A stretch of DNA of 26,737 nt from an uncultured Clostridia bacterium (lineage in GTDB: Bacteria; Bacillota; Clostridia; Peptostreptococcales; Anaerovoracaceae). This document shows, piece after piece, positions 1 through 7,190 of the stretch (position 1 is the stretch's first letter; every line of letters starts with the position of its first letter). A model generated the notes under the pieces. The model had not been told where the DNA came from. It was given only the letters and a program-made list of their open reading frames with translations, and searched no databases. Made by a program: the position numbers and the translations under genes. The DNA lies in contig CALLHZ010000104.1 of assembly GCA_938009115.1 (NCBI GenBank), positions 1 to 26,737 on the forward strand, in the 5' to 3' direction.

Positions 1-705
1 ACCCTCGCCGATTTGCGTATCCTGCCCTGCAAAGGCTGCGGGCATTGCCAGAACGTTCAGGACGAGTATGGCTGTCTGATCGACGATGACATGACCTTTG
101 TAGCGGACAAGATCCGGGAAGCAGACTGCATCGTGCTGGCTACGCCCATCTACAGCTGGTATTGCACAGCAGAGATGAAGGCATTGCTGGACCGGCACTA
201 CGGGCTGAATAAATATTACGGAACGGCCACCGGATCTCTCTGGGCCGGAAAGGCCCTGGCTCTCATCACGACCCACGGCTATGGCGACGCCTATGCCAAC
301 AGCCCTCTGGAGGATGGCATACAAAGGCTTTGCAAGCATTCTAATTTGAAATACCTCGGGCGCTGTTCCGCGCGGGATCTGGGTAATGACGAGGCATTTT
401 TAACACAGGAGGCTGCGGCGAAAGCGAGGGATTTTGCAGAAAAATTGGTGCGGCTATCTGCGGAAGCCGGACTGAATACAGCGGAAGTGGTGCTTGAAGG
501 AAATCGGTTTCATGATTTGGATGAGTTTACCGAGGAAATCGAAAGACTGCTGAAGAACGCTGCCCAGGATCGGGCGCTTACAGTACGCTGGCATGATTTT
601 ACCCAAAGCCTCCGCGTTCTGGGCCAAAGCAACGCGGAGGCTTTGATTTGCTTGATGGAAAGCAGCAGGCCGGAAGGCGGCTGCGTGGTCAATACGAAGG
701 ATTGA
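1..705 (+). CDS. Flavodoxin-fold NAD(P)H oxidoreductase / iron-sulfur flavoprotein-like, 5' partial
   Basis: The frame is open from base 1, so the N-terminus (probably the first 25-35 residues with the FMN phosphate loop) lies outside the window; the TTG at 13 is not a credible start. The visible N-terminal part has the cysteine pattern PCKGCGHC followed eight residues later by another Cys, as in iron-sulfur flavoproteins and related multimeric flavodoxin-fold oxidoreductases. It is followed by IDDDM and by ATPIYSWYCTAEMKALLDR, the usual flavin-proximal segment of this family. Such proteins transfer electrons through FMN in the cytoplasm; the substrate cannot be told from sequence. The last 40 or so residues overlap a strong inverted repeat and do not look like a family-conserved tail. 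The racemase gene follows 11 bases after the stop, so the two may be co-transcribed. Confidence 0.8.
   Translation, partial: TLADLRILPCKGCGHCQNVQDEYGCLIDDDMTFVADKIREADCIVLATPIYSWYCTAEMKALLDRHYGLNKYYGTATGSLWAGKALALITTHGYGDAYANSPLEDGIQRLCKHSNLKYLGRCSARDLGNDEAFLTQEAAAKARDFAEKLVRLSAEAGLNTAEVVLEGNRFHDLDEFTEEIERLLKNAAQDRALTVRWHDFTQSLRVLGQSNAEALICLMESSRPEGGCVVNTKD
604..645 (+). repeat. Perfect 15-bp inverted repeat inside the 3' end of the flavoprotein gene
   Basis: CAAAGCCTCCGCGTT at 604-618 is exactly complementary to 631-645, with a 12-base loop. The bases after it (ATTTGCTTG) are only weakly T-rich, so it is at best a poor intrinsic terminator. It lies inside the coding frame, about 70 bases before the racemase start. 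Confidence 0.7.
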
Positions 706-716
706 GGAGAGTAGCT

Positions 717-1430
717 ATGAAAACGCTGGGCCTGATCGGCGGCATGAGCTGGGAAAGCACGATACCCTATTACAGGATCATCAATCAAACGGTAGCTGCG
801 CGCCTGGGTGGACTTCATTCCGCCAGACTGATTCTTTACAGTGTGGAATTTTCTGAGATCGAAGCGATGCAAGCGGAAGGAAAATGGACAGAAAGCGGCG
901 AGGTCCTTGCCGATGCCGCCGAAAAGCTGGAGGCTGCCGGCGCAGAATATCTGGTGCTTTGCACCAACACGATGCACAAGGTCGCTCCCCAGATTTCCGC
1001 CCGGGTACGAATTCCTTTGCTCCATATCGCCGAAGTTACAGCGGACGCGCTGGAGGAAGCCGGGATCGGCTGTGTGGGCCTGCTGGGCACGAAATATACT
1101 ATGACGCAGGATTTTTACAAAGAAAGACTTCTTCAGCGAGGGTTTAAGGTGCTGATTCCTGCTAAAGAGAATATAGAGGAAGTGAACCGTATCATTTTTC
1201 AGGAGCTGTGTTTGGGAAAGATCCTGCCGCAATCTAAAAAGCGCTTTCTCCGGGTCATCGAGGAGCTTTCACAGGGCGGCGCCCAAGGAATTATTTTGGG
1301 GTGCACGGAGATCGGCTTGCTGGTCAGCCAAAAGGATACGCCGGCAGCGTTGTTCGACACGACGGAAATCCATGCAACCAGAGCCGCGCTGACAGCCATT
1401 GAGGACAGCCGGGAGGCTGAGAAGATATAA
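717..1430 (+). CDS. Aspartate/glutamate racemase family protein
   Basis: A 237-residue cytoplasmic protein of the PLP-independent Asp/Glu racemase family (RacX/YgeA-like), which interconverts amino-acid enantiomers with two catalytic cysteines. The N-terminal signature LGLIGGMSWEST is seen, and both expected cysteine contexts are present: LCTNTMHK with Cys82 and LGCTEIG with Cys196. Length is normal for the family. The ATG at 717 is chosen because GAGGAGAG lies just upstream and because the family motif starts at residue 4; the frame extends further upstream but without homology. The amidohydrolase gene follows 31 bases downstream, which suggests an operon for handling amino acids or their derivatives. 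The substrate (aspartate, glutamate or another amino acid) is not determined by the sequence. Confidence 0.88.
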   Translation: MKTLGLIGGMSWESTIPYYRIINQTVAARLGGLHSARLILYSVEFSEIEAMQAEGKWTESGEVLADAAEKLEAAGAEYLVLCTNTMHKVAPQISARVRIPLLHIAEVTADALEEAGIGCVGLLGTKYTMTQDFYKERLLQRGFKVLIPAKENIEEVNRIIFQELCLGKILPQSKKRFLRVIEELSQGGAQGIILGCTEIGLLVSQKDTPAALFDTTEIHATRAALTAIEDSREAEKI

Positions 1431-1461
1431 GCCAAGGAAACCCAGGAATCAGGAGGAACTT

Positions 1462-3075
1462 ATGGACACGATTTTTTACAACGGCATCATCAGAACGCAG
1501 GACAGGGCTTATCCCGTGTGCGCTGCAATGGCAATCAAGGACGGTATCATTATGCGTCTGGGCACAGATCAGGAAATATTGCCCCTGGCCGGCGAGCAAA
1601 CCAGGGTGGTGGATCTGGCCGGAAAGCTTATGTTGCCCGGGTTTATCGATACCCATCTCCATATGCTCAATTATGTGGAGTTTCTGGAGCAGGTCAATTT
1701 GTCCGGCGCCCGGTCCCTGCGGCAGGTGCGGGAGCTTTGTGCTGAACGGGTCCCTCAGGCGGCAGAGAAAGGCAAATGGCTGGGCGGCGTTTCCTTTAAT
1801 CAGGACTATTGGGATGTGCCTGTAATGCCGACGCGCAAGGACCTTGACGAGATTTCCACAGAAGTTCCCATCGTCATTCGCAGAGCCTGCTACAACATGT
1901 CAGTCGTAAACACAAAGGGTATGGAAATGCTGGGCATCCTGGGGGAGCGCCAGGAAAGCACCGAAATGCTTTTGGGTTTTTACGAGGACGGAACACCGAA
2001 CGGCATAATCCGGCAGCATTCTCAGGATATTCTGTCCAAGGCCGTGACGATCCCGCCTTTGGAGGATATCAAAGAAATGATCCTGAAGGCTTCCGGGCTT
2101 ATGGCAAGGCAAGGGATCACTTCAGTGCATACGGAAGATTTCCTCAATTACGCCGTAGACAGCAGCGAACTGGTCTCCCGCGCCTTCAAAGAACTGGCGG
2201 CAGAGGATAAGTTGCCCATCAGGATCTATCAGCAGTGCGCATTCCGAACGAAAGAACAACTGGAAGCATTTTTGGCCGCAGGCAATCAGCCCGGCGCGTC
2301 CTTCGGGAAATATAAGATTGGGCCCCTTAAAGTATTTGAGGATGGCGCTCTGGGAGCCCGGACCGCGCGTCTGAAGAACGGCTATCTGAATGATCCGGGA
2401 AAGAAGGGGATCCTGATCCACCCCGAAGAGGAGCTGTATGGACTCTTTGCCGCAGCGCACAAGAACGGCATGCAGATCGCGACACACTGCATCGGCGACG
2501 AGGCCCTGGAATTAACGATGGACACCTACGAACGCGTGATGAACGACTATCCAAGATCAGATCCGAGGCATGGCATCATTCACTGCCAGCTCATGACCCG
2601 GGAGCTTCAGGAGCGTTTCCGTCAGCTGAATATCGTAGGTTATGTGCAACCGGTGTTTATTGAAAGTGATATGAATATCGTCGATGATTGTGCGGGAAGC
2701 CAGCTGGCAAAGCAGAGCTACAACTGGCGCGCCTTTATGGATATGGGTGTGCATATCTGCGGAAGCTCAGATTGTCCGGTTGAAGCATTTGACATATTAC
2801 CCAATATATGTTATTGTGTGACCAGAGCCAAAAAAGACGGATCAAGAAGCTGGTACCCGGAAAACGGGATCACTGTGGACGAAGCTGTTCGCATATTTAC
2901 ATTGGAAGGGGCCTATGCCTCTTTCGAAGAAAGCGTAAAAGGAAGCATTACCGTAGGCAAGTATGCGGATCTTGTTGTTGTCGACCGGGATATTTACGAA
3001 ACAGCCCCTGCTGAAATTCAGCGGGCAGAGGTTCTGATGACCGTGGTGGACGGAAAGTTCATATACGAAAAATAA
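1462..3075 (+). CDS. YtcJ-type metal-dependent amidohydrolase
   Basis: A 537-residue member of the amidohydrolase-3 (YtcJ-like) branch of the metal-dependent hydrolases. The N-terminal beta-sandwich segment is followed by the metal-binding motif GFIDTHLHML (His65, His67). Further motifs in order are KVFEDGALGARTARL, with the position usually held by a metal-bridging residue, then THCIGDEAL, RHGIIHCQLM and CGSSDCPVE, and the C-terminal sandwich GKYADLVVVDRD. These proteins hydrolyse C-N bonds, and substrates differ widely (N-acyl amino acids, formamides, cyclic ureides). The ATG at 1462 follows AGGAGG at the right distance. The neighbouring amino-acid racemase suggests a modified amino acid as substrate, but this is inference. 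The stop is followed at once by a palindrome that probably acts as a terminator and is also a parS site. Confidence 0.87.
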   Translation: MDTIFYNGIIRTQDRAYPVCAAMAIKDGIIMRLGTDQEILPLAGEQTRVVDLAGKLMLPGFIDTHLHMLNYVEFLEQVNLSGARSLRQVRELCAERVPQAAEKGKWLGGVSFNQDYWDVPVMPTRKDLDEISTEVPIVIRRACYNMSVVNTKGMEMLGILGERQESTEMLLGFYEDGTPNGIIRQHSQDILSKAVTIPPLEDIKEMILKASGLMARQGITSVHTEDFLNYAVDSSELVSRAFKELAAEDKLPIRIYQQCAFRTKEQLEAFLAAGNQPGASFGKYKIGPLKVFEDGALGARTARLKNGYLNDPGKKGILIHPEEELYGLFAAAHKNGMQIATHCIGDEALELTMDTYERVMNDYPRSDPRHGIIHCQLMTRELQERFRQLNIVGYVQPVFIESDMNIVDDCAGSQLAKQSYNWRAFMDMGVHICGSSDCPVEAFDILPNICYCVTRAKKDGSRSWYPENGITVDEAVRIFTLEGAYASFEESVKGSITVGKYADLVVVDRDIYETAPAEIQRAEVLMTVVDGKFIYEK

Positions 3076-3083
3076 TGGACAGC

Positions 3084-3113
3084 AAAGAGATGTTTCACGT
3101 GAAACATCTCTTT
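3084..3113 (+). terminator. Probable intrinsic terminator built around a parS palindrome
   Basis: A perfect 30-base palindrome starts 8 bases after the amidohydrolase stop: an A-rich left flank, the 16-base parS core, and a T-rich right flank running into CTTTTTC. RNA of this region would fold into a stem of about 13 pairs with a T-rich 3' side. Terminator function is inferred from shape. Confidence 0.55.
3091..3106 (+). other. parS: parS centromere site 1
   Basis: TGTTTCACGTGAAACA is a perfect 16-base palindrome. It matches the Firmicute parS consensus TGTTNCACGTGAAACA bound by ParB (Spo0J). It lies about 650 bases upstream of parA and parB. ParB-CTP clamps would load here to organise the origin region. 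Confidence 0.95.
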
Positions 3114-3130
3114 CTTTTTCGGACGGGAAC

Positions 3131-3146
3131 TGTTTCACGTGAAACA
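3131..3146 (+). other. parS: parS centromere site 2
   Basis: This is a second exact copy of TGTTTCACGTGAAACA, starting 40 bases after the first (about four helical turns). The flanks differ from site 1, so the conserved part is the ParB-binding core itself. Confidence 0.95.
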
Positions 3147-3210
3147 TCTCATCGTGTCAAGAGAACCCGGCCCGGGCATGGCAGCAATTTTCAGGACGAT
3201 GGAGGAAATC

Positions 3211-3630
3211 ATGAAAACCGCAATACTGTATTATTCCTTCGGCGGGCGCACGAAGGATGCCGCAGAAAAAATGGCCGCAGAGAGAGGCGCTGCGTTGGAA
3301 AGGGTCGAAGAAGAGAGAAGCAGAAGTTTTTTCAGCGCGGTGATCCCCGGATGCATCCACGCAAGATGCCGTAAGGCGTCGGCGATAAAACCTTTAACGC
3401 TGAAGCTGGATGACTTCGACCGTATTTTGATCGGTGCGCCGATCTGGGGCGGTTTTCCGGCGCCGGCCTTTAATGCTGCAGTCGAGCTTCTACCACAGGG
3501 AAAGGACGTGGAGCTGTTTTTCTGCTCCGGCGGCGGCTCTTCGTCTATGAGCGAAGAGGGAACGCGAAAGCTCATAGCAGGGAAAAAATGCAGCCTGATG
3601 AAATATCATGATATAAAGACGGGGAAATAA
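3211..3630 (+). CDS. Flavodoxin
   Basis: A 139-residue flavodoxin-like protein. The N-terminus ILYYSFGGRTKDAAEKMA is the FMN phosphate-binding loop after the first beta strand. DFDRILIGAPIWGGFPAPAF is the typical segment after the third strand, next to the isoalloxazine ring, and FFCSGGGSS matches the later ring-binding loop. It is a short electron carrier of the cytoplasm; its redox partner is unknown. The ATG at 3211 follows GGAGGAAATC. An upstream GTG at 3139 in the same frame would put parS site 2 into the coding region and has no family support, so it was not used. It sits alone between the parS sites and the parAB promoter region. Confidence 0.82.
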   Translation: MKTAILYYSFGGRTKDAAEKMAAERGAALERVEEERSRSFFSAVIPGCIHARCRKASAIKPLTLKLDDFDRILIGAPIWGGFPAPAFNAAVELLPQGKDVELFFCSGGGSSSMSEEGTRKLIAGKKCSLMKYHDIKTGK

Positions 3631-3712
3631 CGAATAATTATTCCCTTCATTGAAAACCTCTGGCGTTTATACGGAATAAGCAAATCCCATAGCGCAGACG
3701 TCAGCCTTGAGG

Positions 3713-3718
3713 TATAAT
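3713..3718 (+). promoter_or_regulatory. Possible sigma-A -10 box for parAB
   Basis: A perfect TATAAT lies 35 bases before the parA start. No good -35 hexamer is found 16-18 bases upstream, so this is a tentative promoter. The gap 3631-3753 holds only this and a short AT-rich palindrome at 3632-3643. Confidence 0.4.
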
Positions 3719-3753
3719 AAACCTGCAAAACTATTTGAGGAAAGCGGGAATTT

Positions 3754-4521
3754 ATGGGGAAAGCAATTGCAATATTCAACCAAAAGGGCGGCGTAGGCAA
3801 AACGACGACCAATATCAATCTGGCGGCTTGCCTTGCTGTGAAGGGAAAGAAGATCCTGGTGCTGGATATCGACCCGCAGGGAAATACCACCAGCGGTCTT
3901 GGCATTGCCAAGAAAACACTGGAAAATACCAGCTATGACCTGCTTATCAACGACCAGCTGGACCCCAGAGACGCTATTTTAAAGACCGGCGTAGAGAATC
4001 TGCATATTCTTCCTGCCAGCGTGGACCTGGCCGCCGCCGAAATCGAACTTGTCCAGTTGGAAGGTCGCGAAAAGAGGCTTAAAAAAGCGCTGGACAAGAT
4101 CCGTAATGATTACGACTATATTTTTATAGACTGCCCGCCGTCGTTAGGCTTGCTCACCATCAACGCTCTGACTGCCGTTGACAGCGTGCTCATTCCCATA
4201 CAATGCGAATTCTATGCGCTTGAGGGTGTAAGCCAACTGATCAGCACTATTGAACTGGTGCGCAAGAGCCTCAATCCGACGCTGCAGATCGAAGGTGTCA
4301 TTCTTTCCATGTTCGACGGACGGACCAATCTGTCTATTCAGGTCGTAGAGGAAGTGAAGAAATTTTTCGGCAGCAAACTGTACTCTACCGTGATCCCCCG
4401 GAACGTGCGCCTTGCAGAAGCGCCCAGCTTCGGAATGCCGATCACACTGTACGACCCTAAATCCAAGGGCGCCATCGCCTACCAGGCGTTTGCAGCCGAA
4501 TTTCTGGAATCGGAGGGATGA
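3754..4521 (+). CDS. parA: Chromosome-partitioning ATPase ParA (Soj)
   Basis: A 255-residue ParA/MinD-type ATPase. The deviant Walker A motif KGGVGKTTT is at residues 11-19, Walker A' DIDPQGN near residue 38, and Walker B IFIDCPPSLG near residue 120. The start FNQKGGVGKTT and the absence of an N-terminal DNA-binding domain are typical of small chromosomal Soj proteins. ATP-bound dimers bind DNA and, with ParB on parS, segregate the origin region; Soj proteins also influence DnaA. GAGGAAAG precedes the ATG. The stop lies two bases before the parB start, so the two are translated as a pair. Two parS sites lie upstream, which supports a chromosomal origin-proximal locus rather than a plasmid. 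Confidence 0.95.
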   Translation: MGKAIAIFNQKGGVGKTTTNINLAACLAVKGKKILVLDIDPQGNTTSGLGIAKKTLENTSYDLLINDQLDPRDAILKTGVENLHILPASVDLAAAEIELVQLEGREKRLKKALDKIRNDYDYIFIDCPPSLGLLTINALTAVDSVLIPIQCEFYALEGVSQLISTIELVRKSLNPTLQIEGVILSMFDGRTNLSIQVVEEVKKFFGSKLYSTVIPRNVRLAEAPSFGMPITLYDPKSKGAIAYQAFAAEFLESEG

Positions 4522-4523
4522 GG

Positions 4524-5441
4524 ATGGCAAAAGTCAGACCGGGCGGCCTGGGCCGCGGACTCAGTTCCCTCTTCGACGATATCGATTTTCACCCGGAAGC
4601 CGTCAGCGTCAAACAGCCGGAATCATTGGAAAATAAGGAAACAGACGGCGCAGAACGAATAGTGGAAAACGATCGCATCGTTTATATTGGACTGGACCGG
4701 ATCAAACCAAACGCCAATCAGCCCAGGAAGCAGTTCCGGGAAGAGGCTTTACAGGATTTGACAAATTCTATTCAGGAGCATGGCGTCATCCAGCCGATCC
4801 TGTTGCGTCCCACAAAAAAAGGTTACGAGATCGTAGCCGGCGAGCGGCGATACCGCGCGGCAAGGCGTGCCGGACTCAAAGTCATCCCTGCTATCGTTCG
4901 GGAATTGGACGAACGGCAAAATATGCTGTACGCCCTCATCGAGAACATGCAGCGGGAAGATCTGAACAGCATCGAAGAAGCCAAAGGGCTTCAGGAAATG
5001 CTCGAAACCTATGGTCTCACCCAGGAAGAGGTGGCTAAAAGCGTCGGAAAGTCCAGACCCTACGTTACCAATGCCCTTCGGTTGCTCAAGCTTCCCGAAG
5101 CGGTGCAGTTTCTTGTGGAGGAAGGCAGGCTGTCCGCGGGGCATGCCCGGGCCATCGCAGGCATCGAAGGGGAAGACCGCCAAATCGACGCGGCGGAAAA
5201 GGCCGTCAAGCATGGATGGTCCGTGCGGGAAATGGAACGGTATGCCGGGCACACACCGCATAAAAAAAAGCGCAAACCGGCCAGGGATAGTCAGATCAAG
5301 CGTGTGGAAGAGAATTTGTCGGGCAGACTGGGCACAAAAGTCAGGCTTTCCGGCACTTCTGAAAAGGGAAAAATCCAGCTGGAGTATTATAGCCGGGAAG
5401 AACTGGACCGGCTGCTGGAATTACTGTCGGGCATTTCATAA
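4524..5441 (+). CDS. parB: Chromosome-partitioning protein ParB (Spo0J)
   Basis: A 305-residue ParB. The N-terminus GLGRGLSSLF is the ParA-stimulating tail. The CTP-binding region carries GERRYRAARRAG (residues 106-117) and ENMQREDLN (140-148). A helix-turn-helix follows at about 164-187 (TQEEVAKSVGKSRPYVTNALRL), and the C-terminal part after residue 250 should dimerise. ParB binds parS, uses CTP to slide as a clamp and spreads over the origin. The ATG at 4524 is preferred over the one at 4518, because GGAGGG at 4512-4517 gives six bases of spacing only for 4524. parA ends at 4521, so translation is probably coupled. Confidence 0.95.
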   Translation: MAKVRPGGLGRGLSSLFDDIDFHPEAVSVKQPESLENKETDGAERIVENDRIVYIGLDRIKPNANQPRKQFREEALQDLTNSIQEHGVIQPILLRPTKKGYEIVAGERRYRAARRAGLKVIPAIVRELDERQNMLYALIENMQREDLNSIEEAKGLQEMLETYGLTQEEVAKSVGKSRPYVTNALRLLKLPEAVQFLVEEGRLSAGHARAIAGIEGEDRQIDAAEKAVKHGWSVREMERYAGHTPHKKKRKPARDSQIKRVEENLSGRLGTKVRLSGTSEKGKIQLEYYSREELDRLLELLSGIS

Positions 5442-5464
5442 AGCAAAAAAGGAGCGAGAAAACC

Positions 5465-5947
5465 ATGCAGCCAAACACCAGGAAACATTTACTCACCCCG
5501 GAGCAGAACGAAAGTCTGCTGCTGTCCCAGCACGTGGGGCATTTGGCCACAGTCAACCCGGAGGGGCATCCTTATGTGACACCGGTCCATTACGTGTACA
5601 TGGATGGCAAGATCTATATCCACGGCCTTGGCGCCGGCCAAAAGGTCGAAAATCTCCGGAGAAATCCCCTGGTCGGATTTGAGATCCAGGACTGCGGCGA
5701 TTACAAAATATCGCCGACCGCCAAGACTGCCTGCAATGTGAACACGGAATACGAAAGCGTCATCATTACAGGTCGGGCATCTCTGGTGGACGATGCCTCG
5801 CTGAAAGAAGCCGTGCTGTGGGCCTTTGTCCGCAAATACGTCCCTTCACTGGAAGCGTTGCCCATGCCGGCAGCCTCCATCGGCAACACCTGTGTGATCG
5901 AGATCCTCATAGAATCCATGACAGGGAAGTATTATAAGCAGTCCTGA
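5465..5947 (+). CDS. Pyridoxamine 5'-phosphate oxidase-like FMN-binding split-barrel protein
   Basis: A 160-residue protein of the PNPOx-like split-barrel fold, close in look to NimA-type nitroreductase-related proteins. Seen in order: HVGHLATVNPEGHPYVTPVHYVYMDGKIYIHG, which forms the first strands of the barrel, then GAGQKVENLRRNPLVGFEI, typical of FMN phosphate-binding segments, and YESVIITGRASLVDD. Family members bind FMN, or sometimes F420 or heme, and carry out reductions; the substrate is unknown here. AAGGAGCGAG precedes the ATG. It begins 23 bases after parB and may be read through from parAB. Inverted repeats after the stop separate it from the following cassette. Confidence 0.8.
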   Translation: MQPNTRKHLLTPEQNESLLLSQHVGHLATVNPEGHPYVTPVHYVYMDGKIYIHGLGAGQKVENLRRNPLVGFEIQDCGDYKISPTAKTACNVNTEYESVIITGRASLVDDASLKEAVLWAFVRKYVPSLEALPMPAASIGNTCVIEILIESMTGKYYKQS

Positions 5948-5983
5948 TCCGACTTAGACGGATCCTGTCAACCAGTATCGGTT

Positions 5984-6010
5984 CAGACGGGCGCCTCGCG
6001 TACCCGTCTG
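5984..6010 (+). terminator. Hairpin between the split-barrel gene and the dehydratase gene
   Basis: CAGACGGG at 5984-5991 is complementary to CCCGTCTG at 6003-6010, and is followed by TATTTC. A second, smaller repeat (GATCCG/CGGATC, 5946-5964) begins inside the upstream stop codon. The T-tract is weak, so it could be a terminator or a 5' leader structure of the next operon. Confidence 0.4.
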
Positions 6011-6033
6011 TATTTCAGAAAGAGAGGTATTCC

Positions 6034-7173
6034 ATGAAAATCGTTGACGTCAAGCTCCAGCTGGCGGAAATTCCGCTCAAAGAACCCTATCCTTCTACCT
6101 GGAATCCGGGAAATCCGGAAACGAAGCTGTTTGTATCTCTGGTCGAAGTGATCACCGATGACGGGATCCACGGCTACGGGGCAGCCTGCGATTCTTCTCA
6201 GTTGCTGGCAGGCATCTGGGAAAGCCACATCAAGCCCCTGCTGATCGGAAGAGACATTACAGAGATCGAGGCTATTTCCACAGGGTTGGTGAACGCAGCA
6301 CAATATGCATACAGGCCCTGGATCGTAGAGATCGCCTGTTGGGATGCTCTTGGCAAATATTGTAATTTGCCGATTTATAAGATGATGGGCGGCGCCAAAG
6401 ACCGGGTCCTTGCTTATGCCAGCACCGGATCCCTCAAAACCGTGGAAGCGCGCCTGGAGGATATGGAGCGGTTCATCACCGAAGGATTCCAAATCATGAA
6501 GGTCCGGGCACACCACGACGACCCCAAAGAGGACCTGGCCATCATCGGAAAGATCGTGGAGAAAGCGGCAGGCCGCATCGACATCGCAGTGGACGCTAAT
6601 CAAGCCTGGTTCTTTACCGGCAAGCGCAGTGTTGCCAAATGGGATCTGAAAAAGGCTGTTCAGGTGGCCCGGGAACTGGAAGATATGAATATCCTCTGGC
6701 TGGAAGAACCGATGCATCAGTTCGATTACGAAGGACTGGCGGAGCTGCGCCAGAGCACTTCCCTGAACATTGCCGGCGGAGAGATCAATTCTCATCTTCA
6801 TCAGTTCCGTGATTTCATCAAATATGGTTGTTACGATATCTATCAGACCGATCCCACTTTCTGCGGCGGGTTTCATATCGCCCGAAAGATCGTGAGTTTG
6901 ATCGAAGCGGAAAACAAGCTGTTCTCGCCACACACCTGGACCCACGGCATGGGCCTGGCGGCCAGTTTGCAAATGGCGGCGTCCACCAGCGCCTGCCCCT
7001 TCATCGAATACTGCTATGATCCGCCTTACTGGGAATATACGACACGGGACGTGATGCTCAAGGAGCCCATCAAGGTAGACGCCGACGGATTCATCACCAT
7101 GTCCCAGGCACCGGGCCTGGGCGTGGAGCCGGATCTGGAGCTTCTTGACAAGTATACGATTCTGCGCAAATAA
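6034..7173 (+). CDS. Mandelate racemase/muconate lactonizing-type enolase-superfamily protein, probable acid-sugar dehydratase
   Basis: A 379-residue enolase-superfamily enzyme with a capping domain (about 1-120) and a TIM barrel. The three metal ligands are visible: VDANQAW (Asp187), LWLEEP (Glu224/225) and AGGE (Glu250). Asp273 in QTDP and His300 in SPHTW form the His-Asp dyad of the mandelate racemase group. The motif after the second strand is KVR (156-158) instead of the common KxK. This set fits acid-sugar dehydratases, which abstract the proton alpha to a carboxylate and eliminate water, but the substrate cannot be assigned. It is followed 17 bases later by a glycerate kinase gene and then an enolase paralog, so a sugar-acid or glycerate pathway is likely. 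AGAGAGG lies upstream of the ATG. Confidence 0.85.
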   Translation: MKIVDVKLQLAEIPLKEPYPSTWNPGNPETKLFVSLVEVITDDGIHGYGAACDSSQLLAGIWESHIKPLLIGRDITEIEAISTGLVNAAQYAYRPWIVEIACWDALGKYCNLPIYKMMGGAKDRVLAYASTGSLKTVEARLEDMERFITEGFQIMKVRAHHDDPKEDLAIIGKIVEKAAGRIDIAVDANQAWFFTGKRSVAKWDLKKAVQVARELEDMNILWLEEPMHQFDYEGLAELRQSTSLNIAGGEINSHLHQFRDFIKYGCYDIYQTDPTFCGGFHIARKIVSLIEAENKLFSPHTWTHGMGLAASLQMAASTSACPFIEYCYDPPYWEYTTRDVMLKEPIKVDADGFITMSQAPGLGVEPDLELLDKYTILRK

Positions 7174-7190
7174 GAGATAAGGGGTCTGTC

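Noticed and set aside
3075..3374. Small open frame starting MDSKEMFHVKH across the parS sites
   Set aside because: The FHVKH string is simply the translation of the parS palindrome. Such frames are frequent artefacts near parS, and this one overlaps the better supported flavodoxin gene.
3632..3643. GAATAATTATTC palindrome after the flavodoxin gene as a terminator
   Set aside because: The stem is all A/T apart from the outer pair, with no T-tract; too weak to call.
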